The notes beneath the pieces are model-generated. The model was not told where the DNA came from and did no database searches. It was given only the letters and a program-made list of their open reading frames with translations. From an uncultured Eubacteriales bacterium (lineage in GTDB: Bacteria; Bacillota; Clostridia; Oscillospirales; Acutalibacteraceae), in assembly GCA_949068525.1 (NCBI GenBank), contig CARTIQ010000006.1, positions 1-52,637 of the forward strand: a DNA stretch of 52,637 nucleotides, written 5' to 3'. The position numbers and the translations under genes are program-made. Shown in pieces: positions 42,494 to 51,927 of this stretch; position 1 is the first letter of the stretch, and the number at the start of each line of letters is the position of its first letter.

Positions 42494-43360
42494 TTGAGAG
42501 TTTCTAGTTCTTGGACTGATTTTGAACTGATTGATACTTCGGCGGGCAAACGGCTTGAACGTTGGGGCAATATTATTTTGGTTCGGCCAGATCCGCAAAT
42601 TATTTGGGATACACCTAAGGAACATCCTCTTTGGCGCAACGTCCATGCGGTTTATCATCGTTCACATTCTGGCGGAGGCCATTGGCAAACCTTAAAAAAG
42701 GTCCCGACGGTTTGGGATATAGGCTATAAGGGCTTGCGGTTTAATTTAAAGATGATGAGCTTTAAGCATACTGGGATCTTTCCGGAGCAGGCCATTAACT
42801 GGGATTTTATTTCTGACAAGATTTGCGCGCAAAAAAAGCCTTTTAAGCTGCTCAATTTGTTTGGATACACTGGTGCTGCGTCTTTGGCTGCGGCTGCAGC
42901 TGGCGCAAAAGTTTGCCATGTAGATGCTTCTAGGGGGATGGTAAGTTGGGCTAAGGAAAACGCCTCTGCTTCGGGTCTTGCGGACAAACCTGTGCGCTGG
43001 ATTGTGGATGATTGCATAAAGTTTGTTCAAAAAGAGATTCGACGTGGTAACCAATATGATGGGATTATTATGGATCCACCTTCTTATGGTCGTGGTCCTG
43101 GCGGCGAAATTTGGAAACTTGAGGACCAAATTTTTTCTCTTTTAAACTTATGCTGCGAAGTTTTATCGGAAGATGCTCAGTTTTTTGTCCTAAATTCTTA
43201 TACATCGGGGATTTCTCCCTGTGTTATGCACTGCATGCTGAGCCTGACCTTAAAGAAAGCTTTTGGCGGTTCGGTTTTTGCCGATGAGATCGGGCTGCCG
43301 GTTACCGCACATAATATTATTTTGCCGTGTGGTTCCACTGCCATTTGGCAGAATGCGTGA
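42494..43360 (+). CDS. Class I SAM-dependent methyltransferase (RlmI/RlmK-like)
   Basis: The SAM site is LLNLFGYTGAASLAAAAAGAK near residue 117, with the acidic DASRGMVSWAKENA, and the catalytic-type motif DPPSYGRGPGGE near residue 195, the style of 23S rRNA cytosine or guanine methyltransferases. The N-terminal section (SSSWTDFELIDTSAGKRLERWG) is of the fused-substrate-domain type but short and no PUA is visible. The substrate is unknown; rRNA is likely. Length 288. TTG start, AAAGGAG upstream, 12 nt after glmM; probably one operon. Confidence 0.85.
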   Translation: MRVSSSWTDFELIDTSAGKRLERWGNIILVRPDPQIIWDTPKEHPLWRNVHAVYHRSHSGGGHWQTLKKVPTVWDIGYKGLRFNLKMMSFKHTGIFPEQAINWDFISDKICAQKKPFKLLNLFGYTGAASLAAAAAGAKVCHVDASRGMVSWAKENASASGLADKPVRWIVDDCIKFVQKEIRRGNQYDGIIMDPPSYGRGPGGEIWKLEDQIFSLLNLCCEVLSEDAQFFVLNSYTSGISPCVMHCMLSLTLKKAFGGSVFADEIGLPVTAHNIILPCGSTAIWQNA

Positions 43361-43377
43361 TTGGGGATTTTTCTTTT

Positions 43378-44241
43378 ATGGAGAATTTTATTAATATTGT
43401 CGATTTGAAATTTAGCTATGAAGAGGCTGATAGTGGTCGCGGGATCAACATTTTGGATGGCGTAAATTTAGAAATTAAAAAGGGCGAATTTTTGACGATT
43501 TTGGGGCACAACGGTAGCGGAAAATCTACTCTAGCAAAACATTTAAATGCTATGATTTCGCCTACGGATGGCGACGTTTTTGTGCGCGGAATTAACACTA
43601 AGGATTCTTCGCGAATTTATGATATTAGGAGCAGCGTTGGGCTGGTTTTTCAGAATCCTGATAATCAGATTGTTGCAAGCATTGTGGAGGATGACGTTGC
43701 TTTTGGCCCGGAGAATTTGGGAATTGCCCCGGAGGAGATCCGTGCTCGTGTAGATGGCGCTTTGCGTGCTGTTGATATGTATGATTACCGACAGGAAGCA
43801 ACGTATAATCTGTCTGGCGGGCAAAAGCAACGAGTTGCTATTGCTGGGATTATTGCTATGAAGCCTTCATGTCTTGTGCTTGACGAGCCCACTGCTATGC
43901 TGGATCCGATTGGACGTGACGAAGTTATGCGTGTTATAAAAAAACTAAACAAGGAATGTGGCATTACCATCGTTTTGATAACACATTATATGGACGAAAC
44001 CACTGGCTCTGATCGAATTGTTGTTATGAGCAAAGGGAAAATTGTTAGAGTTGGTGTCCCTCGGGATATTTTTTCTGATATTGATTTTTTAAAGAAGTGC
44101 CAACTGTCAATTCCACAGTCTGTTGAGCTTGTTCAAAAGTTGCAAGCACACGGGGTTAACGTTCCCTCATTTGCTTTAAATGAAGATGAATGTATTGATA
44201 TTTTAACGCAATATTTCAGTGTTAATGCCGTAAAGCGTTGA
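43378..44241 (+). CDS. ecfA1: ECF transporter ATPase A1
   Basis: First ATPase of the energy-coupling module shared by vitamin transporters (group II ECF). Walker A LGHNGSGKSTLAKHLNAM, Q-loop LVFQNPDNQIVASIVEDD, signature LSGGQKQRVAIAGIIAM, Walker B CLVLDEPTAMLDPIG and the H-loop ITHYMDE in order. The length is 287 from ATG 43378, 17 nt after the methyltransferase stop. TTGGGGAT is a weak site. The longer frame into the methyltransferase is not supported. The next two genes complete the module; no S-component gene is near, as usual for group II. Confidence 0.94.
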   Translation: MENFINIVDLKFSYEEADSGRGINILDGVNLEIKKGEFLTILGHNGSGKSTLAKHLNAMISPTDGDVFVRGINTKDSSRIYDIRSSVGLVFQNPDNQIVASIVEDDVAFGPENLGIAPEEIRARVDGALRAVDMYDYRQEATYNLSGGQKQRVAIAGIIAMKPSCLVLDEPTAMLDPIGRDEVMRVIKKLNKECGITIVLITHYMDETTGSDRIVVMSKGKIVRVGVPRDIFSDIDFLKKCQLSIPQSVELVQKLQAHGVNVPSFALNEDECIDILTQYFSVNAVKR

Positions 44242-44292
44242 TTTGCCAACATGTTTTTGCCGGCATTTTTAAGATTTAGGAGGATTTTTACT

Positions 44293-45153
44293 ATGGCTCA
44301 AATCGAAGTAAAGGACTTGACATATGTCTACTCTGCCGGTGCCGGCGAACCTAGATGTGCCCTGAACCGCATAAATTTATCCATAGAAAAGGGCGAATTT
44401 ATCGGATTGGTTGGGCACACCGGGTCGGGGAAGTCCACTTTTGCTAAGCAGCTTAACGCACTCTTAAAGCCTACTTCTGGGAATGTACTTTGGGACGGAG
44501 TTGATATTTGGCAAAATTCTCGGTCTAATCCTGAATTTGCTAGAGAAGTACGGTTCAAAGTTGGGTTGGTTTTTCAGTACCCGGAATATCAACTGTTTGA
44601 AGACACCGTTTATAACGACATCGCCTTTGGCCCCAAAAATATGGGCTTGTCTGATTCTGACGTTAAAGAAAAAGTTTTGGCGGCTTGCAATTTTGTGAAT
44701 TTAGATTTAAACTTATTGCAGAAGTCACCGTTTGACTTATCTGGAGGAGAAAAACGAAAGGTCGCTATTGCTGGGGTGTTGTCGATGGACCCGGAAGTCT
44801 TGGTTTTGGACGAACCTACTGTTGGGCTTGACCCTTGCTCGCGCGAAGCTTTATTGGAGCAACTTTATCAATATCACAAGGAAAAAGATAAAACTATAGT
44901 ATTGATTTCCCATCGCATGGAGGACATCGCTAAATATTCTGACAGAGTTATTGTTTTGAGCGATGGAAACTTGGTTATGTTCGATTCTGCTAGACATGTT
45001 TTTGGTTGCGATAAAATATTAAATGATGTTGGGCTCAAAGCCCCTCAGATATGCTCTATTATGGCTAAGCTTAAGGCGGGAGCTATTCCTAGTTTAAACG
45101 ACAAGGTTTTGACTGTGGACGACGCCGTCACTGAATTACTTAAATTTGTATAA
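44293..45153 (+). CDS. ecfA2: ECF transporter ATPase A2
   Basis: Second ATPase of the module: Walker A GHTGSGKSTFAKQLNALL, Q-loop LVFQYPEYQLFEDTV, signature LSGGEKRKVAIAGVL, Walker B VLVLDEPTVGLDP, H-loop ISHRMED. The GGEKRKVAIAG form of the signature differs from ecfA1 and is normal for A2. ATG 44293 with TTAGGAGG 11 nt upstream. Length 286. Confidence 0.94.
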   Translation: MAQIEVKDLTYVYSAGAGEPRCALNRINLSIEKGEFIGLVGHTGSGKSTFAKQLNALLKPTSGNVLWDGVDIWQNSRSNPEFAREVRFKVGLVFQYPEYQLFEDTVYNDIAFGPKNMGLSDSDVKEKVLAACNFVNLDLNLLQKSPFDLSGGEKRKVAIAGVLSMDPEVLVLDEPTVGLDPCSREALLEQLYQYHKEKDKTIVLISHRMEDIAKYSDRVIVLSDGNLVMFDSARHVFGCDKILNDVGLKAPQICSIMAKLKAGAIPSLNDKVLTVDDAVTELLKFV

Positions 45154-45167
45154 ATAGGTGAGGAATT

Positions 45168-45983
45168 TTGTTAAGTAACATTGCGCTAGGCCGCTTTTAT
45201 CCTGGAAATTCGTTTGTACATAGGCTTGACCCGCGCGTTAAAATCGTGCTCGTGGTTGTTTTGCTGGTAACAGTTTTTTTCTCAAACAATTACCTTGCTT
45301 TTTTTACCAACCTTGCAGCAATCTTCATATTTATGGTTTTTGCAAAAATCTCGTTCAAAAATTACTTCAAAAACATGAAGGTCATACTGTTCATCGTATT
45401 GTTTACGAGCGTTTTGAACATATTTTATGCTAAAGGGCCGCTGCTTTTTAAAATAGGGCCCGTTGCAATTACAAAATGCGGGCTCGATAACAGTATTTTT
45501 GTGGCTTTCCGGTTGTTAACTTTAATTTTGATAAGCTCGTTACTTACCTTCACTACCTCCCCCACCGACTTAACAGATGCACTGGAGCGGATTTTGAAAC
45601 CATTGTCCGTTTTCAAAATAAAAACGCACGAGCTGGCTATGATGATGTCCATTGCGCTGCGGTTTATTCCTACTCTTTTAGAGGAAACGGATAAAATCAT
45701 CGATGCGCAAAAGGCTCGCGGCGCAGATATGGAGTCCGGTAACGCTTTAAAGCGGATAAAGGCCCTGGTACCTATATTGGTTCCGCTTTTAGTGGCCTCA
45801 TTTCGGCGAGCTTTTGACTTAGCTATGGCTATGGAATGCAGATGTTACAACGGCGGAGATGGTCGCACTAAAATGAAGGTTTTGCACATCTGTTCAAACG
45901 ACGTTTTGGCTATATCTGCAGTTGTAACAATATTTTTACTCGTTCTGTGGAGCAACTTTTGGGTTTTGGCGGTGCATTTATGA
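45168..45983 (+). CDS. ecfT: ECF transporter transmembrane protein
   Basis: Membrane scaffold that links the two ATPases with the substrate-binding S-components. Begins IALGRFYPGNSFVHRLDPRVK, the family start, with about five or six helices. The two cytoplasmic coupling helices with their Ala-Arg-Gly (AQKARGADM) and ECRCYNGG segments near residues 180-225 are visible. Length 271. TTG start with ATAGGTGAGG upstream. Its stop overlaps the truA start (ATGA). Confidence 0.94.
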   Translation: MLSNIALGRFYPGNSFVHRLDPRVKIVLVVVLLVTVFFSNNYLAFFTNLAAIFIFMVFAKISFKNYFKNMKVILFIVLFTSVLNIFYAKGPLLFKIGPVAITKCGLDNSIFVAFRLLTLILISSLLTFTTSPTDLTDALERILKPLSVFKIKTHELAMMMSIALRFIPTLLEETDKIIDAQKARGADMESGNALKRIKALVPILVPLLVASFRRAFDLAMAMECRCYNGGDGRTKMKVLHICSNDVLAISAVVTIFLLVLWSNFWVLAVHL

Positions 45984-46765
45984 GAAATTTGTTACTTTCG
46001 ATTTCCTACGATGGCTCTAGATACCACGGCTGGCAAATTCAAAAAAATGCAGTCTCGGTACAGGAGGTTTTTCAGGACTCTCTTTTTGAAGTTTTAAATG
46101 AAAAGTGCGACATAAAGGGCTGTAGCCGGACTGATTCCGGCGTACATGCAAACATGTATTGCGTCAGCATTAAGGTTAACTCAGGTATTCCATGCGAACA
46201 CTTGAAGATAGCCACAAACAGATTTTTGCCGGCAGACATTGTCGTCAATTCAGCTATGGAAGTTCCTTTGGACTTTCATGCCCGCTACTCTTGCACTGGA
46301 AAGGAATATATTTATAAAATCTGGAACCGCCGGGTTCGGAACCCCTTTTTGGTGAACAAGGCCTTTCATTATTGGTACCCTTTGGACTTAGAAAAATTGC
46401 AATCGGCTGGGCAAAATTTTGTTGGTACACACGACTTTACTTCTTTTTGCACTTTGGACAGCAGAAATCCTGAGAACCTGGTCCGCACGGTAAATAGCTT
46501 TAGCATAGATAGAAGTTCCGACGGATTGGTTACTGTAAAAGTCGCGGCAGATGGCTTTTTGTATAACATGGTGAGGATTATGATCGGCACTCTGCTGCAC
46601 GTTTCTATGGGTAAGATTGCTCCGAGCCAAATAAGCGATATCATCGAGGCTAAAAACCGCACTCTTGCAGGGCCTACGGCAGTTGCTCATGGGCTATACT
46701 TGAATAAAGTTTTTTACGATGATAATATAAATTTGAGTCTTAAACTAGGAAACGAAAAAAGTTAG
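45980..46765 (+). CDS. truA: tRNA pseudouridine synthase A
   Basis: Makes pseudouridine at positions 38-40 of tRNA anticodon arms. N-terminal LLLSISYDGSRYHGWQIQ is the family start; the catalytic aspartate is in KGCSRTDSGVHANMYCV near residue 54; FHARYSCTGKEYIYKI and YNMVRIMIGTLLHV follow. The length is 261. I chose ATG 45980, overlapping the ecfT stop by 4 nt. The ecfA1-ecfA2-ecfT-truA order usually ends the ribosomal protein operon; here the ribosomal genes are absent. Confidence 0.95.
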   Translation: MRNLLLSISYDGSRYHGWQIQKNAVSVQEVFQDSLFEVLNEKCDIKGCSRTDSGVHANMYCVSIKVNSGIPCEHLKIATNRFLPADIVVNSAMEVPLDFHARYSCTGKEYIYKIWNRRVRNPFLVNKAFHYWYPLDLEKLQSAGQNFVGTHDFTSFCTLDSRNPENLVRTVNSFSIDRSSDGLVTVKVAADGFLYNMVRIMIGTLLHVSMGKIAPSQISDIIEAKNRTLAGPTAVAHGLYLNKVFYDDNINLSLKLGNEKS

Positions 46766-46804
46766 CTTTAACGTTAACTCAGCTTATTTGGAGGAACTTG
46801 CACC

Positions 46805-48067
46805 ATGCGGAAATCTTACTTTGACACTGCAAACAAAAATCGCTTTAAAAGTCTTGGCAAAATAGTGACCTTTTATTTGGGACAAGTTAAAAATTCTTAT
46901 TTAAAATTTGTGGAGTATGTTAAAAACTTTATTGATAAAATTCCTAAAAAATTTGTCAGGGTTTTTATTATTTTGCTTTTGAGCTTTTTTTCTGTTATGG
47001 TTTTTGTTAATCGAGAAAAATTCTCGCCAGATTACATCGGCACTTTCTTGGCTGATTCTTTTGCTGAGTTCTCTTTTGGGCCGGGATTCCCTCAAAAAAC
47101 AAACGGGGGCAAGGTTAATTGCGAGAATTTTAAGGTTATCGATAAGGACGTTGTTTTGCTGAGTGACCTCTCTTTGACTACTTTAAATTCTTCTGCTAGC
47201 GAGATGCTCCAAAAACAGCATAGTTACCAAAACCCGATCCTAAAAACCTGCGACACCCGTGCGATTATCTATGACCTGGGTGGCAAAAGCCTAGAAATAA
47301 CAAGCAAATCTAAAACTTTGCATAATTCAAGTACCGATTATAACATAATTTCTGCAGCCATTTCGAATTATGGCACTTTTGCCATTGTTACAGAGGCAAA
47401 GGGCTTTTTAGCACAGCTGACAGTCCTTTCCAAAGATAGCAGAAACGTTTACTACAGGTATAATTTTGCAAACCATTACATTACGGACGTTGCTATTCGC
47501 AAGGATGGCTGGTCTTCTGCTGTTTGTGGTGCTACGGCTAATGATGGCTCGGTTGTCTCTAGCGTATATGTTTTTGACTATAACCGCGAAGAACCTTTGG
47601 CAAAAATCGACTATAACGATAACATGTTTATTCGGTTAGAGTATCTCTCAAACGGTAATGTTGTGGCTATAGGCGACAAATTGGTGAGCGTTATTAACCC
47701 TTCTCGCGGAACTCATGAGGACTACTCCTACGACAACAAAAATATTGTTGGGTTTGACGTTAACAAAAAAGAGGGCGTATTGTTGGCTTTATCCCTCTCA
47801 GAAGACGGCACCAACACTGACATGGTGATTATTGGGCAAACCGGTAAACTAGAAAAGTCTTTTCATACTGAGCACAGCGTTAAAGCAGTAAGTTTTAATC
47901 ATCATAAATTGGCAGCTTTATCCTATGGCAAAGTTTATGTTTATAATTTTGTGGGCCATTTATTAAAGTCTTTTGACGTTGGGATTGACACCAAAAATAT
48001 TCGGTTATTCTCTGGCAAAGAGCTATATACCTTGGGTTTGACTGACGTCAACAAAATAAGATTTTAA
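46805..48067 (+). CDS. Membrane-anchored DUF5711-like protein
   Basis: A 420-residue protein with a basic start, one membrane helix near 53-69 (VFIILLLSFFSVMVFV) and a long external part. The external part shows repeated short beta-rich segments of the propeller kind, such as RAIIYDLGGKSLEI, VLSKDSRNVYYRYN, VYVFDYNREEPLAKI and VYVYNFVGHLLKSFDVG, spaced about 40 residues apart. This fits the clostridial DUF5711 family as I recall it; no function is known. ATG with TTGGAGGA upstream. Downstream genes include cvpA-like and pgsA. A role in envelope sensing is only a guess. Confidence 0.6.
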   Translation: MRKSYFDTANKNRFKSLGKIVTFYLGQVKNSYLKFVEYVKNFIDKIPKKFVRVFIILLLSFFSVMVFVNREKFSPDYIGTFLADSFAEFSFGPGFPQKTNGGKVNCENFKVIDKDVVLLSDLSLTTLNSSASEMLQKQHSYQNPILKTCDTRAIIYDLGGKSLEITSKSKTLHNSSTDYNIISAAISNYGTFAIVTEAKGFLAQLTVLSKDSRNVYYRYNFANHYITDVAIRKDGWSSAVCGATANDGSVVSSVYVFDYNREEPLAKIDYNDNMFIRLEYLSNGNVVAIGDKLVSVINPSRGTHEDYSYDNKNIVGFDVNKKEGVLLALSLSEDGTNTDMVIIGQTGKLEKSFHTEHSVKAVSFNHHKLAALSYGKVYVYNFVGHLLKSFDVGIDTKNIRLFSGKELYTLGLTDVNKIRF

Positions 48068-48193
48068 CATAATTGGATTTAAATTTATGTCGGTTTCGAC
48101 AAATTTGTGTAAATATATTGAATTTTTTTAACGTTTATGATAACATGTTATTGCATTGTAGTATTAATTAAATCTTGAGGAGAAATAAATAAA

Positions 48194-48913
48194 ATGAGTG
48201 CGTTTTTTGATTTAGTAGTTGTCGTTGCAGCCGCAATTTTTTTGTGGACAGGTTTTAAAAAAGGATTCTTTAAATCTATTGTCGATTTAATTACTATGAT
48301 TCTTAGCGTGCTTGTCCCCTATTTATTTGCGCCCTCTTTGTCAGAATATTATTATCATAATTTCATACATAGTGGGCTTGTTGGCAAAATTAACGATATT
48401 CTAGCTCAAAACGGAGGCTTAATTAATTCTGCTAAAAATATCTTGGGGCTGGTTTCTGGCATCCCGAATATCTTTTATAATAAAACGACTTTTTTTTTGG
48501 TTACTATAAATGACATTTTAAAGGCTTTGCAATCTCCGGGCGATAAAAGTTCCGCTATCGAAAGTCTACTAAAACCATCTATTCTTCACGCTATTACCGT
48601 AGTTATGTTCGCGATTTTATCGATTATTACTTTTACCGTTTTGAGGCTTTTATTTAAGTACGCATTTAAGTTCCCTCGGATTCCTTTCTTTGGCCTTATT
48701 GATTCTATTTTGGGGCTATGTATGGGCATATTAAAATTTGTTGTTTTTATGTTTATTTTTATTGTTGCTTTTAAATCTGTTTTATTTATGGTTCCTAACG
48801 CTGGCCTTGTTAACGATATTAACCTTGCTATAGATGAGTCAAAAGTGTTTAAGCCAATATACAATATAAATATGGATGTGCTGAGTGATTATTTAAGGTC
48901 ACATCAAATTTGA
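48194..48913 (+). CDS. CvpA-family membrane protein
   Basis: Four membrane helices in 239 residues. The N-terminal FDLVVVVAAAIFLWTGFKKGFFKSIVDL is the family hallmark (helix, then GxxxGF and a further helix), and the C-terminal half GLIDSILGLCMGILKF is also typical. The family is needed for colicin V production in E. coli and is linked to envelope stress; function in clostridia is unproven. ATG with TTGAGGAG upstream. The 126-nt gap before it holds only a weak promoter-like TTGAAT, 17 nt, TAACAT. Confidence 0.85.
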   Translation: MSAFFDLVVVVAAAIFLWTGFKKGFFKSIVDLITMILSVLVPYLFAPSLSEYYYHNFIHSGLVGKINDILAQNGGLINSAKNILGLVSGIPNIFYNKTTFFLVTINDILKALQSPGDKSSAIESLLKPSILHAITVVMFAILSIITFTVLRLLFKYAFKFPRIPFFGLIDSILGLCMGILKFVVFMFIFIVAFKSVLFMVPNAGLVNDINLAIDESKVFKPIYNINMDVLSDYLRSHQI

Positions 48914-48951
48914 AACGCAGAAAGTAGTGCAGAAAGTGAGGGGGTAATTTT

Positions 48952-49536
48952 ATGGACATTTTAAAAAAAGAAAATTTAAATATTCCAAACGTTCTATCAT
49001 TTGTTAGAATAATCATAATTGTACCGTTTGTATTATACTTTTTAAATGATGACTATTTGGCCTCTGCCTTTGTGCTAATTGTTTCTGGTTTCAGTGATAT
49101 GTTCGATGGTATGGTTGCAAGAAGCCTTTGCCAAATAACCTCACTTGGTAAAGTGCTTGACCCACTTGCAGATAAACTCACTCTGACGGCTGTTATTATC
49201 TGTATGGGAATAAAGTTTCCAGAAATTGTGCCTTTTGTTGTAATCTTGATTTTAAAAGACTTATCTATGTTGATTGCCGGAAGTTTCTTAATAAAAAAAG
49301 GAGTTGAACCTCCTGCCGCTCGTTGGTATGGCAAAGTCGCTACTGTTTTCTTTTATGCATCTGTTATAATTATTGTTGCTTTAAAGGCTATTTGGTGCGT
49401 TAACCGGCCCATTGTTTCTATTTCTTTGTTGTCTATAACTTCAGTTTTTATGCTGTTTGCTTTGTTTAAATATTTTATCATATTCTTAAAGTTAATAAAC
49501 GACATTCCTGCTTCTATTAAAAAGGAAAAAGATTAA
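48952..49536 (+). CDS. pgsA: CDP-diacylglycerol--glycerol-3-phosphate 3-phosphatidyltransferase
   Basis: Makes phosphatidylglycerol-phosphate, the first committed step to phosphatidylglycerol and cardiolipin. The CDP-alcohol phosphotransferase motif D-G-x2-A-R-x8-G-x3-D-x3-D is intact in DGMVARSLCQITSLGKVLD and the following PLAD, around residues 47-70. Starts IPNVLSFVRIIIIVPFVLY. Five or six helices in 194 residues. ATG with GAGGGGGT upstream, 38 nt after cvpA. Confidence 0.93.
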   Translation: MDILKKENLNIPNVLSFVRIIIIVPFVLYFLNDDYLASAFVLIVSGFSDMFDGMVARSLCQITSLGKVLDPLADKLTLTAVIICMGIKFPEIVPFVVILILKDLSMLIAGSFLIKKGVEPPAARWYGKVATVFFYASVIIIVALKAIWCVNRPIVSISLLSITSVFMLFALFKYFIIFLKLINDIPASIKKEKD

Positions 49537-49594
49537 AAGTTAACTGTGGTACCAGTTTGTCCCCACAAAAATTAATTAGTAAGGAGAAAGCGTT

Positions 49595-51883
49595 ATGTTG
49601 TGTTCTCGGTGCAAAAAAAGGCCTGCTATGGTTTTTATATCGTTGGATAAGGAAGACTCCAAGCCACAGGGATTTTGCTTGACTTGCGCTAAAGAGCTTG
49701 GACTTAAGCCCCTTGATGATATCATGAACAAGATTGGCTTTTCGGCCGAAGAAATGGAATCCATGGCTGAACAAATGAACGAGTTTATGAATCTTAGCGA
49801 AGACGAACTCGAAAGCTACGAGGATTTTGTTGAGGAAAGTGCCGCTGCGCTTCCCTTTATAAAAAATGTTTTTTCTAGCGGTAACAGCTCAAATAATAGC
49901 CGGGAAGATAGTGCAAAAGGCTCTGCTTCTGGCCGAGACTCCAACAAAAAGAAAAAGAGTAGCAAGAAAAAATATCTTGAGCTTTATTGCTCAAATCTTA
50001 CTGAGAAGGCACGAAAAAATAAGCTCGATAAGATAATCGGCAGAGATAAGGAAATCGCTAGGACTATCCAGATACTGAGCCGTCGCACAAAAAATAACCC
50101 GTGCTTAATTGGTGAGCCAGGTGTGGGCAAAACTGCCATTGCCGAGAGTTTAGCTATTTTAATCTCCAAGGGTAAAGTTCCTACGCGACTTAAGAATAAG
50201 GAGATTTACCTTATAGACCTGACCGCATTAGTTGCTGGAACACAGTTTAGAGGGCAATTTGAGAACCGTATAAAAGGGCTCATTGACGAAGTTAAAGAAG
50301 CCGGAAATATTATTCTATTTATCGATGAGGTTCATAATCTTGTTGGCGCTGGAGAGACGGAGAGTAATTCCATGAATGCTGCGAATATCTTAAAGCCAGC
50401 GTTATCTCGCGGAGAAATCCAAGTTATTGGCGCAACTACTTTTTCGGAATACCGAAAGTATATCGAGAAAGACGCTGCCTTGGAGCGCCGCTTTCAGCCT
50501 GTTTCTATTGTTGAACCTTCTATCGACAGCACTGTTGATGTCTTGAATGGAATCAAGGCTTATTACGAAAAATACCACCGGATCAACATTTCGGACGATT
50601 TGGTACGAAAAATCGTTGTTTTATCGGAGCGCTATATAATGGACCGGTTCTTGCCAGACAAGGCAATCGATTTGATGGATGAATCTGCCGCGTTTGCTTC
50701 ACTTAAGAATCTTGCCATGGAAAAATATGATTCTTTGTCTCGGCAGTTGGACGCTTTCATTGCTAACGAATGTGAGATTGCCTCGCGTGAACCAGATAAC
50801 ATCGACTATGAAAAGTTGGCTAAGGTTCGCTCAGAAATTGCTAGGATAAACCAGGAGCTTGAAAAAATCGCAGAAAAGGCCTTTAGCGTTTACGTTACCG
50901 AAAGCGACGTTGCACACGTGGTGGAACTTTGGACAGGGATTCCTTCATCTAAAATAAAGGAAAACGACCTTAAGAAGCTCGCTAATATCGAAAATAAATT
51001 AAAGAGCAAAGTGGTTGGTCAAGATGAGGCTGTGGAGGCCGTTGCTTCTGCTATAAAAAGGAGTCGTGTGCAAATTAGCCCTCGAAGACGCCCGGCATCA
51101 TTTATTTTTGTTGGCCCTACTGGCGTTGGCAAAACCGAGCTTGTTAAGGTTTTGTCGCAAGAGCTATTTGATAGCCCCGAGACACTCATTCGGCTTGATA
51201 TGTCTGAGTTTATGGAGAAGCACTCGGTTTCTCGGATAATCGGCTCGCCTCCCGGATATGTTGGCTATAATGAATCTGGCCAGATTACCGAAAAAGTACG
51301 GAGGCGCCCATACTCTGTGTTGCTTTTTGACGAGATTGAAAAGGCACATCCGGATGTTTTAAATATTTTGCTACAAATCTTAGACGAAGGCAAGATTACC
51401 GACGCACAAGGACGGCAAGTTAACTTTGAGAACACGATTATAGTTATGACTTCTAACGCTGGCAGCGACAAAAAGAGCAGCGCTGTTGGCTTTGCAAAGA
51501 CTCAAAATGAGCTAAACAAAGAAAAGGCTCATAAGGCTTTGTCTGACTTTTTAAGACCAGAATTTTTAAGCCGTATCGATGAGATTATCGTGTTTAGAGA
51601 TCTTGATAAAAGCGATTTTGAAAAGATTGCAAAGCTTATGCTGGATGAATACGTCAACATTCTTGCCGAGCGGAACATCACTTTGAGCTACAACAGTTCT
51701 GTTTTAAAATGGCTGGCAGAGAAATCCTTTGGAGGGAAAAATGCTGCTAGAGATTTGAGAAATCTGATCAGAAAAAATGTTGAAGATAAGATTGCCTTAG
51801 AGCTAATCGAAAATTATAAAAAGATAGTAACAGAAATTGCTTTCTGTGTGAATAAGTCTCAGCTTAAAATCGAAACGGTTTAG
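49595..51883 (+). CDS. clpE: ClpE-like ATPase with N-terminal zinc finger
   Basis: Hsp100 unfoldase that feeds ClpP. It begins with a treble-clef-like zinc site C3-x2-C6 and C28-x2-C31 (GFCLTCAKELGLKP), as in ClpE and McsA, and a 75-residue charged low-complexity link. There is no ClpC-type double N domain. AAA1 has Walker A GEPGVGKT at 173-180 and the Walker B FIDEVHNLVGAGE; AAA2 has GPTGVGKTEL and DEIEKAHPDVLNILLQ; the ClpP-binding loop is the VGF in SSAVGFAK. Length 762. ATG with AAGGAG upstream. No ctsR or mcsAB genes are near. It could also be a shortened ClpC with an unusual N terminus. Confidence 0.88.
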   Translation: MLCSRCKKRPAMVFISLDKEDSKPQGFCLTCAKELGLKPLDDIMNKIGFSAEEMESMAEQMNEFMNLSEDELESYEDFVEESAAALPFIKNVFSSGNSSNNSREDSAKGSASGRDSNKKKKSSKKKYLELYCSNLTEKARKNKLDKIIGRDKEIARTIQILSRRTKNNPCLIGEPGVGKTAIAESLAILISKGKVPTRLKNKEIYLIDLTALVAGTQFRGQFENRIKGLIDEVKEAGNIILFIDEVHNLVGAGETESNSMNAANILKPALSRGEIQVIGATTFSEYRKYIEKDAALERRFQPVSIVEPSIDSTVDVLNGIKAYYEKYHRINISDDLVRKIVVLSERYIMDRFLPDKAIDLMDESAAFASLKNLAMEKYDSLSRQLDAFIANECEIASREPDNIDYEKLAKVRSEIARINQELEKIAEKAFSVYVTESDVAHVVELWTGIPSSKIKENDLKKLANIENKLKSKVVGQDEAVEAVASAIKRSRVQISPRRRPASFIFVGPTGVGKTELVKVLSQELFDSPETLIRLDMSEFMEKHSVSRIIGSPPGYVGYNESGQITEKVRRRPYSVLLFDEIEKAHPDVLNILLQILDEGKITDAQGRQVNFENTIIVMTSNAGSDKKSSAVGFAKTQNELNKEKAHKALSDFLRPEFLSRIDEIIVFRDLDKSDFEKIAKLMLDEYVNILAERNITLSYNSSVLKWLAEKSFGGKNAARDLRNLIRKNVEDKIALELIENYKKIVTEIAFCVNKSQLKIETV

Positions 51884-51927
51884 GCTCTTTGACTTACTAG
51901 CCTTAAAGAAAAAAGGCGGTGGTTCTT

